A stretch of 64,000 nt of DNA, from positions 1 to 64,000 of the forward strand of contig URJB01000002.1 of the NCBI GenBank assembly GCA_900548145.1. Reading direction: 5' to 3'. Within the stretch, counting starts at the first letter, position 1. The number at the start of each line of letters is the position of its first letter. Positions 1 through 6,476 of the stretch are shown in pieces. This DNA comes from an uncultured Eubacteriales bacterium. GTDB taxonomy: Bacteria > Bacillota > Clostridia > Christensenellales > Aristaeellaceae. The position numbers and the translations under genes were made by a program. The notes beneath the pieces are model-generated. The model ran no database searches. It was not told where the DNA came from and worked only from the letters and a program-made list of their open reading frames with translations.

Positions 1-95
1 AGCCGCGAGGCCTGTCGCCGAGCGGCGGTAAAACCCCGGCCAAGCCGCATGTCCCTCTACACCCCTGCGCGCATAGCGCGCAGTCCGAAAGGGGC
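1..95. other. Window edge downstream of jag; hairpins only
   Basis: No coding region is supported in this short edge stretch. It contains a perfect 8-bp inverted repeat with a 3-nt centre at about 65-83, and a GGGGCT/AGCCCC hairpin at about 91-103 that overlaps the end of jag. Neither has a clear T-run in the direction of jag transcription. They could be a 3' mRNA stabiliser or a weak terminator. The next gene of the operon, often mnmE in Clostridia, is not visible. Confidence 0.4.
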
Positions 96-920
96 TCAGC
101 CCCTGCTGTTGAGGGTGATGACCACGTGGCGGTTGGGTTCTTCGCCTTCACTGTGGGTGGAAACGTTCTCGTTCTTCTGCAGGGCGCTGTGCAGGATGCG
201 GCGCTCGTAGGGGTTCATGGGCTCCAAAACCACCTTGCGGCCAGTCTTCACGGCACGGTTCGCCATGCGGTTCGCCAGACGGGTCAGGGCTTCCTCACGC
301 TTCGCGCGGTAGTTCTCCGTGTCCAGCGTCACGCGGGTGTAGCCTTCCTGACCACGGTTCACGTACAGACTGGTCAGATATTGCAGCGCGTCCAGCGTTT
401 CGCCCCGGCGGCCGATCAGAATGCCCAGCGTATCGCCGTGCATGTCCACCCGAACATTGCCTTCGTCATCCCGCTTGGAGTCGATGGTCACGTCCACGCC
501 CATGAGCTTGGTCACGTTGCGCAGGAATTCTTCTGCCTTGGCTTCGGGCGCGACGCCATCCGCAGGAACGACGGGAGCCTTTTTCTCAACGGGTTTCTCG
601 ACCGGCTTTTCGGCCTTGGGGGCGGGCTTTTCCGCAGGCTGCTTTGCTGCGGGAGCCTTGACGGGCTTTGCGGGGGCAGCCTTGCCGACCTTTTCGGGGT
701 TCAGGCCCAGCTTTACATCCTTGAGCACGTTGGCTTCTTCTACGTCTTCCTTCACGGTCAGCCGAACCACCACGGGCTTGGCGCCCAGCAGGCCCAGAAA
801 GCCCTTGTGGCCTTCTTCCAGAATGTCGATGTTGACGTCTTCAAAGCTGACGCCCAACTTCTCAAGGCCGAGGGTAACGGCCTCTTCCATGGTTTTGGCT
901 TTGGATTCGATCGATCTCAT
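96..920 (-). CDS. jag: Jag/KhpB (SpoIIIJ-associated) RNA-binding protein
   Basis: A 274-residue cytoplasmic RNA-binding protein of the Jag/KhpB/EloR family, which in other Gram-positives links RNA regulation to cell elongation. The layout is an N-terminal Jag_N domain (about 1-56, with GFLGLLGAKPVVV), a Lys/Ala/Pro-rich linker (about 57-125), a KH domain with the GxxG loop in GILIGRRGETLDAL, and a C-terminal R3H domain with NPYERRILHSAL. The ATG overlaps the yidC stop codon in an ATGA, so the two genes are translationally coupled. The pairing with yidC is the classic spoIIIJ-jag arrangement. The long charged linker is the only variable feature. Confidence 0.95.
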   Translation of the reverse strand: MRSIESKAKTMEEAVTLGLEKLGVSFEDVNIDILEEGHKGFLGLLGAKPVVVRLTVKEDVEEANVLKDVKLGLNPEKVGKAAPAKPVKAPAAKQPAEKPAPKAEKPVEKPVEKKAPVVPADGVAPEAKAEEFLRNVTKLMGVDVTIDSKRDDEGNVRVDMHGDTLGILIGRRGETLDALQYLTSLYVNRGQEGYTRVTLDTENYRAKREEALTRLANRMANRAVKTGRKVVLEPMNPYERRILHSALQKNENVSTHSEGEEPNRHVVITLNSRG

Positions 921-1888
921 TTCACGCTGTCCTCCTTGACTGCGGCAGCGCTGGCAGCGTCCTGCTTTTCCAGCACCTTGTTGAACACGATGCTCTCCAC
1001 CCAGCCGTAGATGTTGGAGACTACCCAGTACAGGGCGAAAGCCGCGTTGTAACCGGAGCAGATGAACAGGGTGAAGAAGGGGAAGAAGTATTTCATGAAC
1101 TTACCAGTGTCCGGCTGGCCCTGGGCGGTGGGCTGCTGGGGCTGGGAAGCGGTCATCAGGAACTGGGTCACGCAGGCGAGCAGGGGCAGGATGAACCAGC
1201 CGTTGTTGTGGCTGTAGATGCTCAGCCGGGTGATGAGAAGGTTCAGCGTGGGCAGGGTGGGCCATAGCGCCACTTCGCTGGCGTAGGTGGGAAGCGCCTG
1301 CAGGGCGGCGAAAACAGTGTCACCGCTGATGGTGTTGGCGTCAATGCCCAGCGCCGCCAGCTTGGAGATCGCGTCCGCAGACTGAGCGGCGAAAACCTTC
1401 GCCCATACGTCAGCGGGGATCATCCGCAGACTGCTGGAATCGGCAATGATCGGATGGAAGGGGCTGTCGGGCATCCAGATGTTCTTGACCCACAGCCAGC
1501 TTTCGTTGGTCTGTACGCCGGTGGTCAGAAGCTCCAGACACTGGGAGGCCAGCTCGTTGTTGGCCACCATGCGCATGGCGTTGAACATGATAATCAGAAT
1601 CGCCATGGACAGGATCATGGGAAGGCAGCCGCTCATGGGGTTGACGCCTTCCTTGCGGTAAAGCTCGGACATCTTCTGGTTGAGCTTTTCCTTGTCGTTT
1701 TCATACTTCTTCTGCAGCTTGGTCATCTGAGGCTGCAGGTTGGACATGCGGCGCATACTCTTGCGGCTCTTGTAGTTCAGCGGCATGATGATCAATTTGA
1801 ACAAAAGCGTAAAAATGACCATCGACCAGCCGTAATTGCCGATGACCGTGTTGATACCATTCAGGATTCCGGCAAAAAATTCATTCAT
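917..1888 (-). CDS. yidC: YidC/Oxa1/SpoIIIJ membrane protein insertase
   Basis: A 323-residue polytopic membrane protein that inserts and folds inner-membrane proteins, alone or with SecYEG. The first membrane segment (MVIFTLLFKLIIMPLNY) is followed by a basic cytoplasmic hairpin (KSRKSMRRMSNLQPQM), the family hallmark. Further hydrophobic segments lie near NPMSGCLPMILSMAILIIMF, NGWFILPLLACVTQFLM and YFFPFFTLFICSGYNAAFAL. The hydrophilic-groove position that is usually Arg in Gram-positive YidC appears to be Lys here (LLFKLI). There is no lipobox. It lies 6 bp after yidD and overlaps jag by 4 bp in one operon. A strong AAGGAGG precedes the ATG, with slightly long spacing. Confidence 0.95.
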   Translation of the reverse strand: MNEFFAGILNGINTVIGNYGWSMVIFTLLFKLIIMPLNYKSRKSMRRMSNLQPQMTKLQKKYENDKEKLNQKMSELYRKEGVNPMSGCLPMILSMAILIIMFNAMRMVANNELASQCLELLTTGVQTNESWLWVKNIWMPDSPFHPIIADSSSLRMIPADVWAKVFAAQSADAISKLAALGIDANTISGDTVFAALQALPTYASEVALWPTLPTLNLLITRLSIYSHNNGWFILPLLACVTQFLMTASQPQQPTAQGQPDTGKFMKYFFPFFTLFICSGYNAAFALYWVVSNIYGWVESIVFNKVLEKQDAASAAAVKEDSVK

Positions 1889-1894
1889 CGGGGG

Positions 1895-2137
1895 TTATTC
1901 CCTCCTTATCGTGGTGTCCAGAGCTTGCGGAACGGGGTCGTAGCCGCCTTTGCAGAAAGGATTGCAGCGCAGAATGCGCCACAGAGCCAGCCAGCCCCCC
2001 TTCCACGCGCCGAAACGTTCGATGGCCGTCAGGGCGTATTGAGAGCAGGTGGGCGTAAAACGGCAGCATGGGGGATTGGCCGGACTGATCCGCCGCTGGT
2101 AGAAGCGGATAGCGGAGATCATGAGCCGGGCGATCAT
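1895..2137 (-). CDS. yidD: YidD membrane protein insertion efficiency factor
   Basis: An 80-residue YidD-family protein. The conserved core is plain: IRFYQRRISP, then CRFTPTCSQYALTAIERFG, and RILRCNPFCKGGYDPVP. YidD sits at the inner face of the membrane and assists YidC-dependent insertion. The ATG overlaps the rnpA stop by 4 bp, so translation is probably coupled. The order rpmH-rnpA-yidD-yidC-jag is near-universal in Bacillota, which makes the identification secure. Length is normal for the family. Confidence 0.96.
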   Translation of the reverse strand: MIARLMISAIRFYQRRISPANPPCCRFTPTCSQYALTAIERFGAWKGGWLALWRILRCNPFCKGGYDPVPQALDTTIRRE

Positions 2138-2478
2138 TTGCCGGCTTCCCGGTTTCGGGCGCTGTCCAGCTTCTTCAGCAGCGTGTCAACCTGTGCGTTG
2201 ATCTCCTGAAAGCTGCTGGAAGCAATGGAAGGCCGGGCGACGAAAACATAGTAGCCGTTCTTCATCTGCGCCAGCCGCGGACGGATACACTCCCGCAGAC
2301 GGCGTTTGGTGCGGTTGCGGATGACGGCTACCCCTACCTTTTTGTTCACCGAAAAGCCTACCCGTTTCTGGCGGACCGAAACATAGAGAAGGCTTAAGTC
2401 TTTGGTGGAAACGCGTTTGCCGCGCCGGTATACGTAATTGAACTGACGGTTTGCGCCTAGTCGGTACTGCCGCTGCAC
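2134..2478 (-). CDS. rnpA: Ribonuclease P protein component
   Basis: The 114-residue protein subunit of RNase P, which matures tRNA 5' ends together with the rnpB RNA (not in this window). The RNR signature is present as VAVIRNRTKRRLREC, and GFSVNKKVGVAV precedes it. The open frame extends upstream to 2556, but that extension runs through a large hairpin between rpmH and rnpA. The GTG at 2478, preceded by AAAGGA, gives a family-typical length and an N-terminus beginning VQRQYRLGANRQF, so I chose it. It overlaps yidD by 4 bp. Confidence 0.93.
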   Translation of the reverse strand: MQRQYRLGANRQFNYVYRRGKRVSTKDLSLLYVSVRQKRVGFSVNKKVGVAVIRNRTKRRLRECIRPRLAQMKNGYYVFVARPSIASSSFQEINAQVDTLLKKLDSARNREAGK

Positions 2479-2522
2479 GAAGGTTCCATCGTCCTTTCGG
2501 AAGGCTGCTGAAAGCCATATCG

Positions 2523-2576
2523 GAAAAGCCCGCACCCACTTCACCCGGATATTCACGAAATGGGGCGGGCTTTTTC
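2523..2576 (-). terminator. Attenuating hairpin between rpmH and rnpA
   Basis: A long stem pairs AAAAGCCCGC with GCGGGCTTTT and can extend with CCCA/TGGG. It lies in the 120-bp gap between rpmH and the chosen rnpA start. Read in the rpmH direction, the U residues sit in the 3' arm and are not followed by a clean U-tract, so partial termination is more likely than a full stop. This would keep L34 in excess over the RNase P protein, an arrangement known in other bacteria. Confidence 0.55.
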
Positions 2577-2598
2577 GGTTTTCATCTGTATGATCCGA

Positions 2599-2733
2599 TC
2601 AAGCGCTGAGCACCTTGCGGCCACGGCGACGACGGGCAGCCAGAACGCGGCGGCCGTTCTTGGTGGACATACGGGCACGGAAACCATGCACTTTGCTGCG
2701 CTGACGCTTTTTGGGCTGATAAGTACGGAACAT
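2599..2733 (-). CDS. rpmH: 50S ribosomal protein L34
   Basis: A 44-codon gene for the small basic ribosomal protein L34. The product begins MFRTYQPKKRQRSKVHGFR and continues through RMSTKNGRRVLAARRRRGRK, an unmistakable L34 sequence of exactly the usual length. AAGAGGAG lies just upstream of the ATG. It is the first gene of the rpmH-rnpA-yidD-yidC-jag operon and is driven by the near-perfect promoter at 2811-2839. It is too short for a default ORF length cut-off. Confidence 0.98.
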   Translation of the reverse strand: MFRTYQPKKRQRSKVHGFRARMSTKNGRRVLAARRRRGRKVLSA

Positions 2734-2810
2734 TGCGAAACACTCCTCTTAAGCTAATCTGTATGGTGTTGCGTGGTTTCACACGCAGAATACCACAAAA
2801 CAACTCCCTT

Positions 2811-2839
2811 AGTATACCGACCCGGAATGGTTCTGTCAA
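2811..2839 (-). promoter_or_regulatory. Sigma-A promoter of the rpmH operon
   Basis: On the minus strand a TTGACA -35 box (2834-2839) and a TATACT -10 box (2811-2816) are separated by exactly 17 bp. The start would fall about 70 bp upstream of rpmH. The strength fits a ribosomal protein operon. Confidence 0.85.
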
Positions 2840-2905
2840 GCGTAAAAATGCCTTTTCCTCTTTCCTACGTTACAATTCTTTGAACGTTTTGAGACGAAAA
2901 CGCAA

Positions 2906-2940
2906 CAAAAGCCACGTGCCTGAACGGCACGCGGCTTTTG
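2906..2940 (-). terminator. Terminator downstream of the HEAT-repeat gene
   Basis: The stem GCC-A-CGTGCC / GGCACG-C-GGC has AAAA/TTTT flanks on both sides, so it can act in either direction. It isolates the HEAT-repeat gene from the rpmH promoter just beyond it. Confidence 0.75.
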
Positions 2941-2952
2941 TGGGGAAAACGG

Positions 2953-3285
2953 TCACAGCTTGACAGCCAGCTCTTTGAGGGCGGTGTCCATGGCTTCGCG
3001 CACTTCGGGGCTCTTTTCGGCTTCCAGCTGATGCAGCAGGAAGGTGCGGGCCTTGGGCAGACCCATTTTGCCCAGCGCCAGCACGGCATGGGCGCGCACA
3101 TCGGCGCTGGCGTTGTGAACCAGCGGCACCAGCGCGTTGAAAGCATCGTCGCCGTTGCAGCGGCCCAGCGCATCGATCGCGGCCAGAACCACTTTTTCAT
3201 CCTTATCGTTGAGCATTCCCAGCAGCTTCACCGCATCGTTTTTGTCCGCCAGCTTGGCGATCTTATCCATCTTGTTCCCGAACAT
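2953..3285 (-). CDS. Small HEAT-repeat protein
   Basis: A 110-residue, all-helical cytoplasmic protein with two to three HEAT-like repeats: DKNDAVKLLGMLNDKDEKVV, AAIDALGRCNGDDAFNALV and ADVRAHAVLALGKMGLP. Such alpha-solenoids usually serve as protein-protein scaffolds, and no enzymatic residue is apparent. The reading frame allows a start eight codons earlier, but AGGAGG sits 8 bp before the ATG at 3285. It is a single-gene unit with its own terminator, divergent from the MarR gene. The specific role is unknown. Confidence 0.75.
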   Translation of the reverse strand: MFGNKMDKIAKLADKNDAVKLLGMLNDKDEKVVLAAIDALGRCNGDDAFNALVPLVHNASADVRAHAVLALGKMGLPKARTFLLHQLEAEKSPEVREAMDTALKELAVKL

Positions 3286-3395
3286 ATGTCCATCCTCCTT
3301 GCTTGACAATTCCTGTAATCGTCGCTAAAATAGGAATGTAATCAAACTGTAACAGTACATTTCTATTTACGATCTGATTTGATTATAGCACGAAC

Positions 3396-3410
3396 ATTGA
3401 GCAAGTCAAT
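3396..3410. promoter_or_regulatory. Candidate MarR operator
   Basis: A perfect inverted repeat, ATTGA-N5-TCAAT, lies in the AT-rich region between the divergent HEAT-repeat and MarR genes, about 50 bp before the MarR start. The size and position suit autoregulation by a MarR dimer. It is a single site, so this is inference from symmetry and location only. Confidence 0.35.
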
Positions 3411-3458
3411 GCCTGCCGTGATTTTTTACAGTACGGACATAATCAGGAGGAAAAGAAC

Positions 3459-3929
3459 ATGCTGGAACCCATGGCGCAGGAAATGGGAAAGGAAATGCTC
3501 CGTTTTCACCGGCTGTATGGGGAGAAAATCTCCCGGCGTTTTCGTCAGCTTCACATCGATCGCCTGTCTCAAACGGAGTACCTGCTGCTGGCTATTATAG
3601 TGGAAAGAAAACATCTGCCCATGAGCGAACTGTGCGAACGGGCCATGATGCGCAAGCAGCAGGTGACGCAGACCGTGAACCAGCTGGAGGACAAGAGTCT
3701 GGTCGTGCGGGTGCGCAACAACGAAAACCGCCGGGTGGTCTGGCTGGAGCCTACCGAGCAGGCCTTAGAGATCGCCCGGGAGGTGCAGCGGGCGCTGGTG
3801 GAGGAGCTGAGCCGCATCTTCGGCCAACTGAAGGACGATTCTCTGCAAGAATCCCTGCAGGCCATGCGCACCATCAACCACATTTTGGAACGCTTTCCTT
3901 CCAGCAGCACCGATGAAAAAGAAGTTTGA
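3459..3929 (+). CDS. MarR-family transcriptional regulator
   Basis: A 156-residue winged-helix regulator. A helical N-terminus is followed by the MarR core: LSQTEYLLLAIIVERKHLPM, SELCERAMMRKQQVTQTVNQ as the recognition region, and a wing with VRVRNNENRRVVWLEPTEQA. The C-terminal helices would complete the dimer interface. AGGAGG lies just before the ATG. The ligand cannot be read from the sequence. Its stop codon lies inside the first Pho-box repeat of the pstS promoter, so transcription through this gene could affect pstS. It is probably autoregulated through the inverted repeat at 3396-3410. Confidence 0.85.
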   Translation: MLEPMAQEMGKEMLRFHRLYGEKISRRFRQLHIDRLSQTEYLLLAIIVERKHLPMSELCERAMMRKQQVTQTVNQLEDKSLVVRVRNNENRRVVWLEPTEQALEIAREVQRALVEELSRIFGQLKDDSLQESLQAMRTINHILERFPSSSTDEKEV

Positions 3930-3980
3930 CGGAGATTTGACGGGAACGCCGTTTTGGATTTGACCCCAGCCCTGTATCAT
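3925..3980 (+). promoter_or_regulatory. Pho-box promoter of pstS
   Basis: Three copies of TTTGAC occur at 3925, 3936 and 3959. The first two are 11 bp apart, the spacing of PhoB/PhoP direct repeats. The third lies 10 bp before a TATCAT -10 box at 3975-3980. There is no consensus -35, as expected for an activated promoter. The same arrangement recurs upstream of pstC with identical spacings. A short GAAGCG/CGCTTC hairpin follows in the leader at 3991-4009. Confidence 0.75.
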
Positions 3981-4063
3981 TGCAGACGTTGAAGCGAGCA
4001 AAGCGCTTCGACCGAATGAAGAAAGCGAAAACCAAGGGTTTGCAATGAAAGGGGTATGTGTGT

Positions 4064-4882
4064 ATGAAGAAGATTTTCACTCTGGTTCTGGCTCTGATGA
4101 TGGCCCTGTCTGCCTGCTCTTTCGCTGCGGCGGAAAGCACTGTCTCCACCGACGGCTCCACCTCCATGGAAAAGGTGGTCGGCGCGCTGGGCGAATACTT
4201 TATGGAACAGAATCCCGGCACTACGTTCACCTATAATCCCACCGGCTCCGGTTCCGGCATCACCGCCGTTCAGGAAGGCCGCTGCGACATCGGCCTGTCC
4301 AGCCGCGCACTGAAGGACGAAGAAAAGGCCTCCGGTCTGGTAGAGACCGTGGTCGCCTACGACGGTATCGCCATTATCGTCCATCCGGACAATCCTGTGG
4401 CTGATCTGAGCGTGGAGACCATCGGCAAGATCTACACCGGCGAGATCACCAACTGGAAGGACGTGGGCGGCAATGACGCGGAGATCGTGGTCATCGGCCG
4501 TGAAGCCGGCAGCGGCACCCGCGACGGCTTCGAGTCCATCACCGGCACCAAGGACGCCTGCAAGTACCGTCAGGAGCTGACCTCTACCGGCGACGTGATC
4601 ACCACCGTTTCCCAGAACCCCAACGCCATCGGCTATGCCTCTCTGGCTTCCGTGAAGGACACCGTCAAGGCTCTGACCGTGGACGGTATCGCCGCCACCG
4701 AGAAGACCGTGAAGGACGGCAGCTACGTGGTGCAGCGTCCCTTCGTCTTCGTGACCAGGGAAGGCGTGGAGCTGTCCGAGACCGCGCAGAAGTTCTTCGA
4801 CTTCGCCACCTCCGCTGACGCTGCCGAGATCATCTCCGCTGCCGGCGCCGTGGCCGCCGCGGACGAAGCGGTGCAGGAATAA
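4064..4882 (+). CDS. pstS: Phosphate ABC transporter substrate-binding protein PstS
   Basis: The 272-residue extracytoplasmic phosphate receptor of the Pst high-affinity importer. The N-terminus is a lipoprotein signal peptide with lipobox LSAC (Cys18). The mature protein shows PstS features: STDGSTSMEKVVGALGEYF, NPTGSGSGITAVQEGRCDIG, and the phosphate-binding loop GREAGSGTRDGFESI. I chose the ATG at 4064, with AAAGGGG 9 bp before it, over a GTG two codons earlier. A terminator follows directly, and downstream permeases have their own Pho promoter, which allows excess receptor. Confidence 0.95.
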   Translation: MKKIFTLVLALMMALSACSFAAAESTVSTDGSTSMEKVVGALGEYFMEQNPGTTFTYNPTGSGSGITAVQEGRCDIGLSSRALKDEEKASGLVETVVAYDGIAIIVHPDNPVADLSVETIGKIYTGEITNWKDVGGNDAEIVVIGREAGSGTRDGFESITGTKDACKYRQELTSTGDVITTVSQNPNAIGYASLASVKDTVKALTVDGIAATEKTVKDGSYVVQRPFVFVTREGVELSETAQKFFDFATSADAAEIISAAGAVAAADEAVQE

Positions 4883-4899
4883 CCGAACATTGACTGAAA

Positions 4900-4936
4900 G
4901 CCGCCGGGGAAATGCCCCGGCGGCTGTTTGACTTTT
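4900..4936 (+). terminator. Terminator of pstS
   Basis: A 10-bp GC stem (GCCGCCGGGG / CCCCGGCGGC) is followed by TGTTTGACTTTT. Its T-rich tail doubles as the -35 region of the next promoter. Confidence 0.8.
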
Positions 4937-4956
4937 ACCCCGCCCGGTGCTATACT
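4928..4956 (+). promoter_or_regulatory. Strong sigma-A promoter after pstS
   Basis: TTGACT (4928-4933) and TATACT (4951-4956) are separated by exactly 17 bp. It overlaps the pstS terminator tail and points at the hairpin/terminator leader and the riboflavin kinase gene. It carries no Pho-box repeats, so it should be constitutive. Confidence 0.75.
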
Positions 4957-4960
4957 GACC

Positions 4961-5036
4961 GCGCGGAAGAATGCTTCAGCGCTGGCTTCCGCGCAGAACG
5001 GACGGTCACGATCGGGTTCATCGTGATCTTTTTTAT
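4961..5036 (+). ncRNA. Candidate small RNA or attenuator leader
   Basis: Starting near the predicted transcription start, GCGCGGAAG (4961-4969) pairs perfectly with CTTCCGCGC (4986-4994). A second hairpin (5004-5012 with 5020-5028) is followed by six T residues, forming a good intrinsic terminator. The product would be a RNA of about 70 nt, ending some 25 bp before the riboflavin kinase start. It is either a separate small RNA or a regulated leader. It does not show the conserved elements of the FMN riboswitch. No family is recognised. Confidence 0.4.
5004..5034 (+). terminator. Terminator in the leader before the riboflavin kinase
   Basis: A 9-bp stem with one G-U pair (GGTCACGAT / ATCGTGATC, 7-nt loop) is followed by TTTTTT at 5029-5034. 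It lies between a strong promoter and a gene on the same strand, so readthrough must be controlled or the gene weakly expressed. Confidence 0.7.
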
Positions 5037-5058
5037 GGTCAGAAAGCAGGCGAACCAT

Positions 5059-5469
5059 ATGGAAAAAACGTTTCAGCCCGTTGTTTTGCAGGGCGTTGTC
5101 ATTCACGGCAAGGGCGTTGGCGGGCCTTCCGGGTTTCCCACGGCCAATCTGGAACTGGAACCGGGGGAGCATCTGCCCAAAGAACGGGGCGTGTATGCTT
5201 CCTTTGCGGATATCGACGGCCAGCGCTTTGCGGGCGTGACCAATATCGGCACCCGGCCCACCGTGGATTCGTCGCCCGTGGTGACGGTGGAGACATGGTT
5301 TCCCGATTATCAGGGCGACCTGTACGGGCGGGAGCTGCGCCTGACGCTGACCGGCTTTCTGAGGGGCATTCATCGGTTTGAAAATCTGGGGGAGCTGAAA
5401 GCCCAGATCGATCGAGACAGCGAAGAAGCCCGCCGTCTGCTCGATGAGTGGAAAACCGAAGAAAAATAA
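5059..5469 (+). CDS. Stand-alone riboflavin kinase domain protein
   Basis: A 136-residue protein equivalent to the C-terminal riboflavin kinase domain of bifunctional RibF, which phosphorylates riboflavin to FMN. Key motifs are present: GKGVGGPSGFPTANLELEPG (nucleotide/Mg site), RGVYASFADI, GVTNIGTRPTV, and VETWFPDYQGDLYG followed by RLTLTGFLRGIHRFENL. The N-terminal FAD synthetase (nucleotidyltransferase) domain is absent. The ATG at 5059 has only a weak Shine-Dalgarno, and earlier in-frame starts would be read through the leader terminator. It sits alone between pstS and pstC, an unusual place. Whether it is active is not known. Confidence 0.82.
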   Translation: MEKTFQPVVLQGVVIHGKGVGGPSGFPTANLELEPGEHLPKERGVYASFADIDGQRFAGVTNIGTRPTVDSSPVVTVETWFPDYQGDLYGRELRLTLTGFLRGIHRFENLGELKAQIDRDSEEARRLLDEWKTEEK

Positions 5470-5484
5470 GGCTTTCCCGAAGAA

Positions 5485-5540
5485 TTTGACATGGATTTGA
5501 CATAGAAGCGATTTCTGATTTGACAGAGATCGCTTATTCT
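5485..5540 (+). promoter_or_regulatory. Pho-box promoter of pstC
   Basis: TTTGAC repeats at 5485, 5496 and 5519 and a TATTCT -10 box at 5535-5540 have exactly the spacings seen before pstS: 5, 17 and 10 bp between elements. The start of transcription would lie about 60 bp before pstC. Phosphate starvation should activate it through the PhoP encoded downstream. Confidence 0.75.
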
Positions 5541-5604
5541 TTTGCACGGAATGCGGAAGGCCGTTGGGCCGGAAGCACCGAGGGAGGCAAAAAGGAGGCT
5601 TATC

Positions 5605-6474
5605 GTGAAAAACGGCAAGCGGATTTTTGAAACGGCGGTACATGGGGTCTTTCTAATACTGGGTCTGATCACTGTGGCCTGTGTATTGCTGATTACGGTT
5701 TATCTGGTCATTTCGGGCATTCCCGCCATTCGGGAGATCGGGCTGATCCCGTTTCTGTTCGGCGATAAATGGGCGTCTACGGCGGCGGAGCCGTCCTACG
5801 GTATCCTGCCCTTTATCCTCACCAGCATTTACGGTACGGCGGGGGCGATCCTGCTGGGCGTTCCCATCGGCTTTTTCGCGGCGGTGTATCTGGCCAAGGT
5901 GGCCTCTCCCCGGGTGAAGGCGGTGATGCAGTCCGCTGTGAGTCTGCTGGCGGGCATTCCGTCGGTGGTATACGGTCTGGTGGGTATGCTGGTGCTGGTG
6001 CCCGGCATTCGCCAGCTGTTTCATGTGCCGGACGGTTCCAGCCTGCTGGCGGCCATGATCGTGCTGGCCATCATGATTTTGCCCTCCATCATCAAGGTAT
6101 CCGTCACGGCGCTGGAGGCCGTGCCCTCGGAGTATGAGAACGCGTCGCTGGCGCTGGGTGCTACGCCGGTGGAGACCTATTTCCGGGTATCCGTCCCGGC
6201 GGCCCGCAGCGGGATCGCGGCGGCGGTGGTGCTGGGCGTGGGCCGGGCCATCGGCGAGGCTATGGCCGTCATGATGGTGTCCGGCAACGTGCCCAATATG
6301 CCCGCCCTGTTCCAGAGCGTCCGCTTCCTGACCACGGCGGTGGCCAGCGAAATGTCCTACGCGTCGGGGTTGCAGCGGCAGGCGCTGTTCTCCATCGCGC
6401 TGGTGCTGTTCCTGTTCATCATGCTGATGAACGCTACGCTGAATTTCTTCCTCAAGCGGAATAAGGAGGGCTGA
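5605..6474 (+). CDS. pstC: Phosphate ABC transporter permease PstC
   Basis: A 289-residue integral membrane subunit of the Pst importer. Hydrophobic segments begin with VFLILGLITVACVLLITVYL, and the conserved EAA loop that contacts PstB reads YENASLALGATPVETYFRV. The N-terminal half has the PstC-type YGILPFILTSIYGTAGAILL. The GTG at 5605 is chosen because AAGGAGG lies 6 bp upstream; an earlier ATG in frame has no binding site. It is followed after 2 bp by pstA, with which it forms the membrane channel. Confidence 0.95.
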   Translation: MKNGKRIFETAVHGVFLILGLITVACVLLITVYLVISGIPAIREIGLIPFLFGDKWASTAAEPSYGILPFILTSIYGTAGAILLGVPIGFFAAVYLAKVASPRVKAVMQSAVSLLAGIPSVVYGLVGMLVLVPGIRQLFHVPDGSSLLAAMIVLAIMILPSIIKVSVTALEAVPSEYENASLALGATPVETYFRVSVPAARSGIAAAVVLGVGRAIGEAMAVMMVSGNVPNMPALFQSVRFLTTAVASEMSYASGLQRQALFSIALVLFLFIMLMNATLNFFLKRNKEG

Positions 6475-6476
6475 AC

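Noticed and set aside
2740..2952. Replication origin next to rpmH
   Set aside because: No DnaA-box cluster, no AT-rich unwinding region and no dnaA gene are present here.
4957..5058. FMN riboswitch before the riboflavin kinase gene
   Set aside because: The leader is too short and lacks the conserved multi-helix junction sequences of the RFN element, although a terminator is present.
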